A stretch of DNA of 37,322 bases from Nonomuraea ceibae (GCF_019396325.1 NZ_JAHKRO010000088.1:1-37322); one strand, 5' to 3'; shown: positions 25,192 through 31,950, counted from the stretch's first letter. The notes: generated from the sequence alone by a model not told the origin. Translations and numbers: made by a program.

Positions 25192-25997
25192 GTGATCTCC
25201 AAGGTGTGCGCGGAAACGAAGTCGCCGACGAGCTCGGCGAAGGCCTGTGCTTGCTCGATCATCGGCAGGTGGCCGGCCGCCAGGGTCTCGAAGCGAGCCC
25301 GAGGCAGCGCCCCGGCCAGCGCCCGCCCGTCACGCGGCGGCGCCGCCCGGTCGTCGCGCCCGCTGACCACCAGGCACGGCGTGGTGACCGCCGCCGTGTC
25401 CACCAGGGGCGAGCGCAGGTACGCCTCGAAGAAGCGCATCCAGCTGTAGGGGCCGAGCCGCTCGCGGAGCTTCACCGCCATGTCGTGGCGCGTGTCCGGG
25501 GGCAGCCGGTCGCCGGAGGTGACGCGCAGGCCGTGATCGAGGATCGTGTGGAAACCGGCCAGGTAGCTCTCGATGGTCGCCCAGTCGAACTCGGCCGGGC
25601 TGGCCCGGTAGAACGGCGCGACCAGGACGGCGGCGCCGACCTTCAGCCCGCGGGCCAGCGACTCCAGGAGCAGGTTGGCGGCGAAGGAGTGGGCGATGAC
25701 GACCTCGGCCCCCTCGGCCGCGTCCGCCACCCACCGGCCGGGGTCCGGCTGGAGGGTCCACTCCCGCGTCCCCACCGCCGACCACGGCAGGTCGGCCTCC
25801 CACAGCTCCAGGCGGGGCGGGGCGAGCGCGGCGAACGCGTTCCAGGTGGCGGGGCCGCCGCCGAGCCCGTGCAGCAGCACCGTCCGCACCCCGGGCTCCG
25901 CCGGTCCCGCCCTCCGCAGCCTCAGGGCCCGCCCCTGGCCCGCCGCCCGGCCGCCGGTGGCGGGCCGGGGCGCGAGCGCGGGATGGGTGCTGGTCAT
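25188..25997 (-). CDS. Alpha/beta-hydrolase-fold protein
   Basis: A 269-residue hydrolase starting at an ATG overlapping the ketosynthase stop. The oxyanion motif LLHGLGG is near residue 44; the nucleophile elbow reads IAHSFAAN, with Ala in place of both Gly of the usual GxSxG; the acid lies in SGRDDRAAP and the His in AGHLPMIEQ. The triad appears intact. In this operon it could hydrolyse acyl thioesters (editing or release) or act later on the peptide; no specific substrate can be read from the sequence. Confidence 0.8.
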   Translation of the reverse strand: MTSTHPALAPRPATGGRAAGQGRALRLRRAGPAEPGVRTVLLHGLGGGPATWNAFAALAPPRLELWEADLPWSAVGTREWTLQPDPGRWVADAAEGAEVVIAHSFAANLLLESLARGLKVGAAVLVAPFYRASPAEFDWATIESYLAGFHTILDHGLRVTSGDRLPPDTRHDMAVKLRERLGPYSWMRFFEAYLRSPLVDTAAVTTPCLVVSGRDDRAAPPRDGRALAGALPRARFETLAAGHLPMIEQAQAFAELVGDFVSAHTLEIT

Positions 25998-26935
25998 AAC
26001 GCGGCTCCCGCTCCCGTGAGGACGGTCGCCGCGGCGGCGTCCGCGCCCTGGGTGGTGGCCAGGACGGTGCCGCCCGCCCTCTCCCTCAGCCAGGCGGCGC
26101 CCGTCACGCACTGCACGACGCCGAGCGCGCCCGAGGCCGGCCCGAGCAGGGCGGTGAGATCCTGCTCCTCGGCGCTCTCCACCCGGTCGCCGGGGGCCGT
26201 CTCCGGACGGCACCACAAGTCCACCCGGTCGTCGAGCAGGCCGCCGAGCACGTCGCCGACGGCCCGGGCGTGCGTCTCCCGCCTGGCGTGGCGTCCCAGC
26301 CGGGCCATCGCCGTGGCGCCGCGCTCACGCGCGGTCTCCGCCGACTCCAGCACCAGGGCCGCCGCCCCGTCGAAGGTCGGCCCCACCAGCTCGGCGACCA
26401 CCGGGTTGGCCGGCTCGACGCCGATCACCAGCATGTGCCGCACCCGTCCCGCCCGGACCATGACGCGGGCCCAGGAGACCGCGTCCAGCCCCGAGGTCGC
26501 CCCGTTGCACAGGGTCAGGTTGACCCCGCGCAGCCCGTACGTGATCGCCACCCAGGAGGCGGTGACGTTGCTGGCCGTACCCGGCAGCGCCATCGGGCTG
26601 GTCGCGGTGTAGTCGTGCGCGGCGATGGCCGACACCGTGTCGCAGACGGTGTCGAGGTTGCCGTAGTTGGAGCTGACGACCACGCCGACGCTCTCGCCGG
26701 GCACCGCGAGGCCGGGGTCGAGCAGCAGCCCGGCGTCGGCCAGCGCGTCGCGCCCGGCGCACAGCGCGAGCTTGGTGGCCCGGTCCTTGTAGCGCAGGCC
26801 GCGCCCGGTCAGGCTCGCCGTCGGGTCGGCGGACGCCTCCGGCACGGCGGGCCGCAGCAGGCCGGCCGGACCCGCCACGCCTCTGATCGCCGTGCCCGCT
26901 CCTGTGATCAGCATGTCCTCGTCCGGGGTCGTCAT
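25994..26935 (-). CDS. Ketosynthase-like protein without active-site Cys (chain-length-factor-like)
   Basis: A 313-residue thiolase-fold protein. The nucleophile region reads LTLCNGATSGLDAV: Ala sits at the position of the catalytic Cys, and the Cys three residues earlier is not in register. The HGTGT and GHTxGA motifs are missing. It follows the complete ketosynthase at 26932 with a 4-bp overlap, so the two probably form a KS-CLF pair. A normal chain-length factor has a Gln at the Cys position; Ala here is a different loss. Confidence 0.8.
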   Translation of the reverse strand: MTTPDEDMLITGAGTAIRGVAGPAGLLRPAVPEASADPTASLTGRGLRYKDRATKLALCAGRDALADAGLLLDPGLAVPGESVGVVVSSNYGNLDTVCDTVSAIAAHDYTATSPMALPGTASNVTASWVAITYGLRGVNLTLCNGATSGLDAVSWARVMVRAGRVRHMLVIGVEPANPVVAELVGPTFDGAAALVLESAETARERGATAMARLGRHARRETHARAVGDVLGGLLDDRVDLWCRPETAPGDRVESAEEQDLTALLGPASGALGVVQCVTGAAWLRERAGGTVLATTQGADAAAATVLTGAGAAL

Positions 26936-28056
26936 GGGCGCTCCACCACCGCGACGGCGTTCAGCCCGCCGAACCCGAACGCGTTGACCTGCGCCAGCCG
27001 CAGCTCGTCGCCCACGGCCTCGTCGCGTACCAGCCGCAGGCCGGCCATCTCGTCCATGACCTCACGCACGCCCACCACCGGCGGGATCGTGCCGGTGCGC
27101 ATCGACTCCACGGCCACGAGCAGGCTGTGCAGCCCGGACGCGCCGGCGGTGTGACCGGTCATCGACTTGATCGCGGTCATCCACGGCGGCGGGGCGCTCT
27201 GGCCGAACACCTCGCCGACGCTCCTGGCCTCGGCCTCGTCGTTGAGCGGCGTGCCGGTGCCGTGCAGCATCAGCAGGTCGATGTCGGCCGGGGTCAGCCC
27301 GGCCCGCGTGTGCGCCTGCCGCATCGCGATCGTGATGCTCTTGGCGTCCGGCGCGGACGGGTGGTGCGCGTCGCAGTTGACCGCGACCGAGCGCACCCAG
27401 CCGTGCCGCGCGCTCTCCGCCCGGCGCAGCACGATCGCCGCTGCCCCCTCGCCCTGCAGCATGCCCCGGCGCGCCTTGTCGAAGGGCCGCAGCGCGTCCG
27501 GGGCCTCCGGGTAGCAGCGGTCCAGCAGGCCGTAGGTGCTCTCGGAGATGTTGTCGACCCCGGCCACGATCACCGTGTCCGCCGCCCCGGTCTCGATGAG
27601 GTCGCACCCGAGCGCGAGCGCGTACAGGGAGGCGGCGCAGGCGTTCGCGACCGTGGAGACCTGCACCGCGCCGAAACGCCGGCGCAGCGCGGGCCCGAAG
27701 TGCAGCTCCTCCAGGTCGAAGTCGACGCCGTCACGCCAGCGCAGCTCCACCGAGCGCAGCTCGCGCAGCGTCGTGCCGATCAGGATCGGCACGCCGCGCA
27801 GGTCCGGCAGCTCCGCCTCGGCCGCCGCGGCCTCGATCACGTGCTCCAGCCAGCGCGTCGAGCGCAGCGGCACGTCCCGGCCGCGCTCGGGCCGGTCGTC
27901 GATCTCGAACGAGAGCCGCGTACGGTACTTGCCGAGGTCGAACCCGTTCGGCGTGCCCAGCCCGCTGCGGCCCGCGCACAGCGCCTGGAAGATCTCCCCC
28001 AGGCTGGAGCCGACGCTCGCCACGGCGCCCGCGCCGCAGATGGCCACACCCGACAT
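26932..28056 (-). CDS. Beta-ketoacyl synthase, catalytically complete
   Basis: A 374-residue KAS II-type enzyme with VANACAASLYA (nucleophile), MLHGTGTPLND and GHTAGASGLHS (both His), and NAFGFGGLNAVAV at the end. The start ATG overlaps the upstream stop. Note NACAAS in place of TACAAG, close to the ketosynthase at 23219 (NACAAG); the ketosynthase at 28056 has the canonical TACAAG. All three therefore look active but are clearly diverged from one another. Confidence 0.9.
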   Translation of the reverse strand: MSGVAICGAGAVASVGSSLGEIFQALCAGRSGLGTPNGFDLGKYRTRLSFEIDDRPERGRDVPLRSTRWLEHVIEAAAAEAELPDLRGVPILIGTTLRELRSVELRWRDGVDFDLEELHFGPALRRRFGAVQVSTVANACAASLYALALGCDLIETGAADTVIVAGVDNISESTYGLLDRCYPEAPDALRPFDKARRGMLQGEGAAAIVLRRAESARHGWVRSVAVNCDAHHPSAPDAKSITIAMRQAHTRAGLTPADIDLLMLHGTGTPLNDEAEARSVGEVFGQSAPPPWMTAIKSMTGHTAGASGLHSLLVAVESMRTGTIPPVVGVREVMDEMAGLRLVRDEAVGDELRLAQVNAFGFGGLNAVAVVERP

Positions 28057-29267
28057 CAGCTCTCCTCGTGCTTGCCGAGGATGAGCACCGCGTTGTTGCC
28101 ACCGAAGGCCAGCGCGTTGTTCTGCACCACCCGCAGGTCGGCGACCCGCTCCTGGTTCGGCACGCAGTCGACGGCGCACTCCGGGTCCGTCTCGACGTGG
28201 TTGATCGTCGGCGGGATGAAGCCCTCGGTGAGCGCCAGCGCGCAGGCCGCCGCGGCGAGCGCGCTGGCCGCGCCCATCGAGTGCCCGAGCATCGACTTGA
28301 TCGACACCGTGGGCGGCGGGCTGCCGCCGAACACCTGGTGGATGGCCTGCGCCTCGGTGACGTCGTTCGCCTTGGTGCCGGTGCCGTGCGCGGAGATGAA
28401 GTCCACCTCCGACGGCTTGATGCCCGCGTCCTCGTGCGCCAGCCGGATGCAGGAGGCGATGCTGTCGCGCTCCGGGGCCACCGGGTGGTGGGCGTCGCAG
28501 TTGAGCCCGAACCCCAGCACCTCGGCGTAGATCTTCGCGCCCCGGGCCAGCGCCGTGTCGAGGCTCTCCATGAGGAGGATCCCCGCGCCCTCACCGGTCA
28601 GGATGCCCTTGCGATCCCGGTCGAACGGCTGGCACACCTCGGGCGCGATCGTGCCGAGCCGGTAGAAGCCGGCGAACGTCTTACGGCACAGCGCGTCGGC
28701 GCCGCCGCACAGCGCCACCTCCACGTCACCGCTGCGTACGGCGTCGAACCCGTAGCCGATCGCGTAGTTGCCGGCCGCGCACGCGGTCGGCAGCGTGACG
28801 GCCTCGGTGTCCGTCAGCCCCATCTCCCGCGCGATGCTGGACGACAGCCGCCCCGCGCCGATCCTGCCTGCGAGGGCCGGGTCCAGCCCTTCCATCCCGG
28901 AGTCGACCCCCTGGCCGGTCAGGACGTCGAAGTCCCGCCCCTCGCCGTTGGTCGTCCCCACCGACACCAGGGAACGCCGCGACCGCAGCTCGGCGAGCGA
29001 CATCCCGGCATCCTTGACGGCCATCCCGGCCGCCGCCACCGACAACTGGCTCGCCCGCCCGAGCTCGGCCGGGTCGAGCCTCTCGATATACGCTTCCGGA
29101 TCGAAACCCGCGACCTCGCAGGCGTTGCCGTATTCGAACCCGGTCGTGTCGAACGCGCCGATCGGCTTGACCCCGCTGCGCCCGGACCTGATGCCGGAGA
29201 GGAATTCTCCGACGCCGATCCCGATACTGGTTACCACTCCGATGCCGGTGATGACCACCCTGCGCAT
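28056..29267 (-). CDS. Beta-ketoacyl synthase, FabF-like, catalytically complete
   Basis: A 403-residue protein, the most FabF-like of the set: RRVVITGIGVVTSIG, TACAAGNYAIG (nucleophile near residue 162), AHGTGTKAND, GHSMGAASA and NALAFGGNNAVLI. I place the start at the ATG at 29267, with GGAGG 7 nt upstream at 29275-29279; a GTG at 29270 would leave only 4 nt. It follows the ACP gene by about 25 bp. Its lack of an immediate CLF partner suggests it either works as a homodimer or pairs with the distant degenerate copy at 20529. Confidence 0.93.
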   Translation of the reverse strand: MRRVVITGIGVVTSIGIGVGEFLSGIRSGRSGVKPIGAFDTTGFEYGNACEVAGFDPEAYIERLDPAELGRASQLSVAAAGMAVKDAGMSLAELRSRRSLVSVGTTNGEGRDFDVLTGQGVDSGMEGLDPALAGRIGAGRLSSSIAREMGLTDTEAVTLPTACAAGNYAIGYGFDAVRSGDVEVALCGGADALCRKTFAGFYRLGTIAPEVCQPFDRDRKGILTGEGAGILLMESLDTALARGAKIYAEVLGFGLNCDAHHPVAPERDSIASCIRLAHEDAGIKPSEVDFISAHGTGTKANDVTEAQAIHQVFGGSPPPTVSIKSMLGHSMGAASALAAAACALALTEGFIPPTINHVETDPECAVDCVPNQERVADLRVVQNNALAFGGNNAVLILGKHEES

Positions 29268-29292
29268 CACAACGCCTCCGCGGTTGTCTGCC

Positions 29293-29553
29293 CTAGGCCT
29301 CTGCGACGACGGCGTAGACGCCGTTCAGGCTGGTCATCCTGGACAGTTCGGCCTGGTCGATGGTGACCTTGCAGGCTCGCTCGATCGCGGCGAGAATTTC
29401 GATGGCGCGCAGGGAGTCGGCGTCGTGGTCCTCCTTGAAGAGGCTGTCGTCCGTGATTTCCGCGGGGTCGATCTCGAGAATCTCGCAGACTATTTCCTTG
29501 ATGAGGCTGCGCTGCTCCGAATCAAGACCGGCGGCCGCACTTAGCTCCGTCAT
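29293..29553 (-). CDS. Acyl carrier protein, first gene of the polyketide operon
   Basis: An 86-residue ACP with the phosphopantetheine site in HDADSLRAIE near residue 46 and the usual acidic helix. The ATG at 29553 has an excellent ribosome-binding site (GGAGGAGAAGA). It is the first gene after the direct-repeat element at 29595-29619, with about 42 bp between them, and opens a run of overlapping genes down to 9858. Confidence 0.93.
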   Translation of the reverse strand: MTELSAAAGLDSEQRSLIKEIVCEILEIDPAEITDDSLFKEDHDADSLRAIEILAAIERACKVTIDQAELSRMTSLNGVYAVVAEA

Positions 29554-29594
29554 TCTTCTCCTCCATAAACTTCGATGAAGGAAGAATTGTCGGG

Positions 29595-29619
29595 GCCGCT
29601 ATACTTCCCCTATATCGCC
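29595..29619 (-). promoter_or_regulatory. Direct-repeat promoter element, copy 2 (upstream of the polyketide operon)
   Basis: Second copy of the element at 7942-7966. In the direction of transcription it reads ATATAGGGGAAGTATAGCGG, with TATAG repeated at an 11-bp period. Nineteen or so of 25 positions match copy 1. It lies about 42 bp before the ACP start codon. The match between two operons 21 kb apart suggests one pathway activator controls both acyl-chain and peptide genes. Confidence 0.6.
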
Positions 29620-29643
29620 GCCCGCCCGGCCGACGCGCCCCTT

Positions 29644-29665
29644 CAGGCCGGGCAGGCCCGGCCTG
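29644..29665 (-). terminator. GC-rich hairpin after the Ro60 gene
   Basis: A perfect inverted repeat (AGGCCGGG, loop CAGG, CCCGGCCT, plus one flanking C-G pair) lies 14 bp past the Ro60 stop codon. It has no U-run, as is common for actinobacterial terminators. It separates the Ro60 gene from the polyketide operon promoter. Confidence 0.6.
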
Positions 29666-29678
29666 ACTCCTGGCCCGG

Positions 29679-31346
29679 CTACCGCGTGCGGACGAACCCG
29701 TTCACGATCAGCGGCAGCGACGCGTCCAGCCCGGCCACGTTCAGCACGCCGTCGTCGCCCGGGTCGCCGATCGAGTGCCCGGTGGGGGTCATCGCCGCGA
29801 CGACGACCCGCGCGTCCGGGTTGACCGTACGCCGGTAGGCGGCCAGCGCCTGCGCCGGGTGGGACCGCCCCGCCCACGTCTCGTTGTCCGTGAACACGAC
29901 GATCCCGTCGGCGTGGAACCCCTTGCGGGCCGCCCACGTGAACGGCAGCGACAGGTCCGTGCCGCCGCCGGACGGCTGCCAGCGGGCGATCTCGCGCAGG
30001 TTGGTGCGCGGCGTCACCTTGGACCCGCGCACCCTCGTGTCGACGTCGATGACGTGGACGTTGCCCTTCTCGACGCGGGACAGCATGACGGCCATCGCGC
30101 AGCCGACCTCGTACGGCGAGCCGACCGGCGAGCCTCCGACGCGGACGCCGTCGCCCCAGGCCATCGACCCGGACGAGTCCACCGCGACCAGCAGCCGCTT
30201 CCCGGACGGCTCGACCGTGCCGAAGGCGAGCTCGTACGTCTGCTCCAGCGCGTCCAGGATCGCCGGGACCGGCTTCCACGTGTGCCGGACGGCGCGCGGG
30301 TTCGGCTGCGCCTGGCCGGAGGCGTAGACGCGCAATGCCAGCCAGGCGTCCATCGGGTGGATGCGGGCACGCGTGATCGCCTCCCGGTCCGTCAGCCGCG
30401 CCACGGCGCGGGCGGTGCCGTCGCCGAGCGGCTCCAGCGCGCCGATCCGCGTCATGCGGGCCAGGTTCCGGATCAGCGCGGTCAGGCCGACCGTGTCGAT
30501 CAGCGCCTCCCACACCGAGGGCTCACGCAGCATCGCGTCCGGCAGGAACTCCCACGGCGCCCGCGCCGCCGTCACCACCCGGACCGCCTCGGCCGGCGTG
30601 GTGACGGCCTTCGCGGTCAGGAACCGGTCGACGGCGGGCAGCTCGTCACGCGCCTCGTCGTCGGACACGTTCCCGGCGATCCACCCGAACAACGTCTTAC
30701 GCTGCTCGTCGTCGGCCACCGGGTGCGCGATCCGGAGGACGTCGCGCAGGTCCAGGCTCTCGCCCTGCGGCGTCCTGCGCTGCCGGGCCTTGCACGCCCG
30801 GAACGCCACGTCGTCCGGCGACCCGGCCAGGAACCAGGAGCCGAGCGCCGTCCGCAGCGAACGCCCCACCCTGGGGGCGGTGCCGCGGGCGGTCGGCTTG
30901 CCGCCGAGGTTCTTGTAGTAGCCGAAGAACTTCGCCAGATGATCCGTGGTGCGCGCGACCTTCGCCAACGCCGCCTTCGCCGCCTGGCGCGTGTCCGCGT
31001 CCCCCTTCGCGTACGCCGCGGCGAGAGCGAACAGCGCCGGGCCCTGCTTCGGAGCCCGCGGCGGCCGCGCCGTCGAGATCTCGGTGAGCAGGGCGACGAC
31101 GCGCGGCCCGTCCTCGGCGATCGCCTGGAACAGCACGCCCGCGTTCTCGGCGGTCAGCTGGTCCTCGCCCACGTAGTACGTGCCGCCCGTGGTGCCGAGG
31201 ATCAGGAAGTCCTCCACGCGCGTCCACAGGTCCTTGGCGAACACGTAGCCGCCGGCGGCGTTGCGCACCTGGTCGGCGCGGCCCGGCATCGGCAGGGTCT
31301 GCGGAGTGGCGATCGTCGAGACGTTCGCGAGAGGGTCACGTGCCAT
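29679..31346 (-). CDS. rsr: Ro60/TROVE-domain RNA-binding protein (Rsr)
   Basis: A 555-residue protein beginning MARDPLANVSTIATPQ; the ATG at 31346 has GAAGGAG upstream, and longer in-frame readings would run into the RNA units. Residues about 15-370 form the TROVE domain: QVRNAAGGYVFAKD, FLILGTTGGTYYVGE and KFFGYYKNLGGKP are typical. Residues about 380-555 form a von Willebrand A-like domain with the MIDAS motif DSSGSM near residue 389. Ro60 proteins form a ring that binds Y RNAs on its outer surface and misfolded or decaying RNA in its cavity. Three Y-RNA-like units lie directly upstream on the same strand, giving a complete Ro ribonucleoprotein locus. Bacterial Rsr with Y RNA and PNPase is known to act in RNA decay and stress survival. 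Confidence 0.95.
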   Translation of the reverse strand: MARDPLANVSTIATPQTLPMPGRADQVRNAAGGYVFAKDLWTRVEDFLILGTTGGTYYVGEDQLTAENAGVLFQAIAEDGPRVVALLTEISTARPPRAPKQGPALFALAAAYAKGDADTRQAAKAALAKVARTTDHLAKFFGYYKNLGGKPTARGTAPRVGRSLRTALGSWFLAGSPDDVAFRACKARQRRTPQGESLDLRDVLRIAHPVADDEQRKTLFGWIAGNVSDDEARDELPAVDRFLTAKAVTTPAEAVRVVTAARAPWEFLPDAMLREPSVWEALIDTVGLTALIRNLARMTRIGALEPLGDGTARAVARLTDREAITRARIHPMDAWLALRVYASGQAQPNPRAVRHTWKPVPAILDALEQTYELAFGTVEPSGKRLLVAVDSSGSMAWGDGVRVGGSPVGSPYEVGCAMAVMLSRVEKGNVHVIDVDTRVRGSKVTPRTNLREIARWQPSGGGTDLSLPFTWAARKGFHADGIVVFTDNETWAGRSHPAQALAAYRRTVNPDARVVVAAMTPTGHSIGDPGDDGVLNVAGLDASLPLIVNGFVRTR

Positions 31347-31388
31347 CGTGCGCTCCTTCGATTCGACCCGCCCGGGGGCGGACATGAG
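31347..31388 (-). promoter_or_regulatory. 5' untranslated segment of the Ro60 gene with a Y-RNA-like motif
   Basis: Between the end of Y RNA 3 and the Ro60 ATG the message strand carries a small GC hairpin (CCGCC, CCCG, GGCGG). It is followed at once by GGGTCGAA, the same octamer that opens the Ro-binding strand in all three upstream RNA units, and then by the GAAGGAG ribosome-binding site. The motif partly abuts the ribosome-binding site, so Ro60 binding here could repress its own translation. The motif match is seen; the control is inference. Confidence 0.35.
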
Positions 31389-31531
31389 AAAAGGGAGCGG
31401 ATGTGGTGGTGACCGCCGGGTTAGACAGATGCGCTGTCCAGGCTGCGCCACCTCCCGACGAGCCGGGAGGGCAGGATTCGAACCTGCGACCCTCTGTTCC
31501 CGATAACCGACGACCTTCGACCCGCTCCCCT
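31389..31531 (-). ncRNA. Y RNA 3 (YrlA-type) with Pro-like tRNA mimic
   Basis: The 5' strand GGGAGCGG pairs with the 3' strand CCGCTCCC, which is followed by TTTTCTC. Inside lie the core strand GTCGAAGGTCGTCGGTTAT and its partner AACCCGGCGGTC...CCACAT. The enclosed domain is a permuted tRNA-like fold. The T arm GCAGG-TTCGAAT-CCTGC is followed by the acceptor strand CCTCCCG (31464-31470), a 6-nt loop GCTCGT and the acceptor strand CGGGAGG (31451-31457), a perfect 7-bp stem. Then follows a D arm with stem GCGC/GCGC. TCTGT in the 5' half pairs perfectly with ACAGA in the 3' half at the anticodon-stem position. The residual loop CT plus CGGGA would read CGG (Pro) in a closed tRNA. This is the cleanest of the three units. 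Confidence 0.85.
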
Positions 31532-31532
31532 C

Positions 31533-31704
31533 GCTCGTCAGCCCCGTCGGTGGCGCGGATGTGGAGGGACTGACCGGCTTAAGACGTGCTAGGCCGCTGC
31601 ACCACACCGCCCGAGGGGCGGCGCCGGGATTCGAACCCGGGTCTCCGCTTTGAAGAGCGATAACCGATCAGATTCGACCCGCGCCACCGACGGGACTGAC
31701 GAGC
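31533..31704 (-). ncRNA. Y RNA 2 (YrlA-type) with long outer stem
   Basis: The ends pair over about 26 bp: GCTCGTCAGTCCCGTCGGTG at the 5' side matches its near-perfect complement at 31533-31558. Core strand: GTCGAATCTGATCGGTTAT; partner AAGCCGGTCAGTCCCTCCACAT is reduced to CCGG, a pairing block and CCACAT. The tRNA-like domain has the T arm CCGGG-TTCGAAT-CCCGG. The acceptor strands CGCCGCC (31617-31623) and GGCGGTG (31605-31611) form 7 bp with one G-U, closed by the 5-nt loop CCTCG. The D stem is GTGC/GCAC. GTCTT pairs with GAGAC at the anticodon-stem position. An extra hairpin CGC-TCTTCAAA-GCG sits between this helix and the Ro-binding stem; its loop resembles a UUC or UCA anticodon loop. 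Confidence 0.82.
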
Positions 31705-31705
31705 G

Positions 31706-31869
31706 ATCAGGTCTGGAACCGGCACGGATATGGGCGTGCCCGCCGGTATTGGCGCTCTACCGACTGAGCTACCGAGACCGGAGCCTCGGGCAGGACTCGA
31801 ACCTGCGACAACCCCATTGAAAATGGATAACCGACAAGCTTCGACCCGTACCAGCACCAGACCTGACCA
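31706..31869 (-). ncRNA. Y RNA 1 (YrlA-type) with Glu-like hairpin
   Basis: The outer stem pairs GGTCAGGTCTGGTGCTGGTA with the 3' end of the unit near 31705-31727, with several G-U pairs. Core strand: GTCGAAGCTTGTCGGTTAT; partner strand ATACCGG, pairing block, CCCATAT. The tRNA-like domain has the T arm GCAGG-TTCGAGT-CCTGC. The acceptor strands CCGAGGC (31783-31789) and GTCTCGG (31772-31778) form 7 bp with one G-U, capped by the tetraloop TCCG (UNCG type, C-G closed). The D arm is GCTC-AGTCGGTA-GAGC. An additional hairpin CCATTTTCAATGG has a UUC anticodon-like loop. Joining the halves at GCC and CCA would even give a perfect 5-bp anticodon stem CCCCA/TGGGG, so an alternative fold exists. Confidence 0.82.
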
Positions 31870-31929
31870 GCTCATGAGCCCCGGAAAAGGCGCCGCATTC
31901 GATCCTGCGCTTTTCGGGCCTCATGAACT
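31869..31929 (-). repeat. Long imperfect hairpin upstream of Y RNA 1
   Basis: The two arms (AGTTCATGAGGCCCG, AAAAG, CGC against GCGCC, TTTTCC, GGGGCTCATGAGCT) are complementary over about 23 bp with one mismatch and small bulges. The loop AGGATCGAATGC resembles a T loop. It abuts the 5' end of Y RNA 1. It may be a decayed fourth unit that has lost its D arm, a processing hairpin, or a bidirectional terminator. A second short hairpin (GCCTCC/GGAGGC) follows at 31930-31950. Confidence 0.5.
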
Positions 31930-31950
31930 GCCTCCACCGTAGCGGGAGGC

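Noticed and set aside
26932..29267. Aromatic type II polyketide minimal synthase
   Set aside because: No cyclase or aromatase, and the presence of KR, two DHs, an ER and a FAAL hand-over points to a reduced, linear acyl chain.
31440..31860. CRISPR array, suggested by the recurring 19-nt element
   Set aside because: Only three copies, about 160 nt apart, with structured tRNA-like DNA between them and no cas genes.
31389..31869. Ordinary tRNA genes, or functional permuted tRNA genes
   Set aside because: T-arm halves precede D-arm halves, acceptor ends are joined by 4-6 nt loops with no CCA or room for normal end processing, and each domain is framed by a long helix with the Ro-binding strand. 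Y RNAs with tRNA-like domains explain all of this.
31389..31869. Permuted group I introns interrupting tRNAs (natural circular-RNA design)
   Set aside because: The flanking conserved strands total about 40 core nucleotides, far too short for a group I core, and no P3-P7 elements were found.
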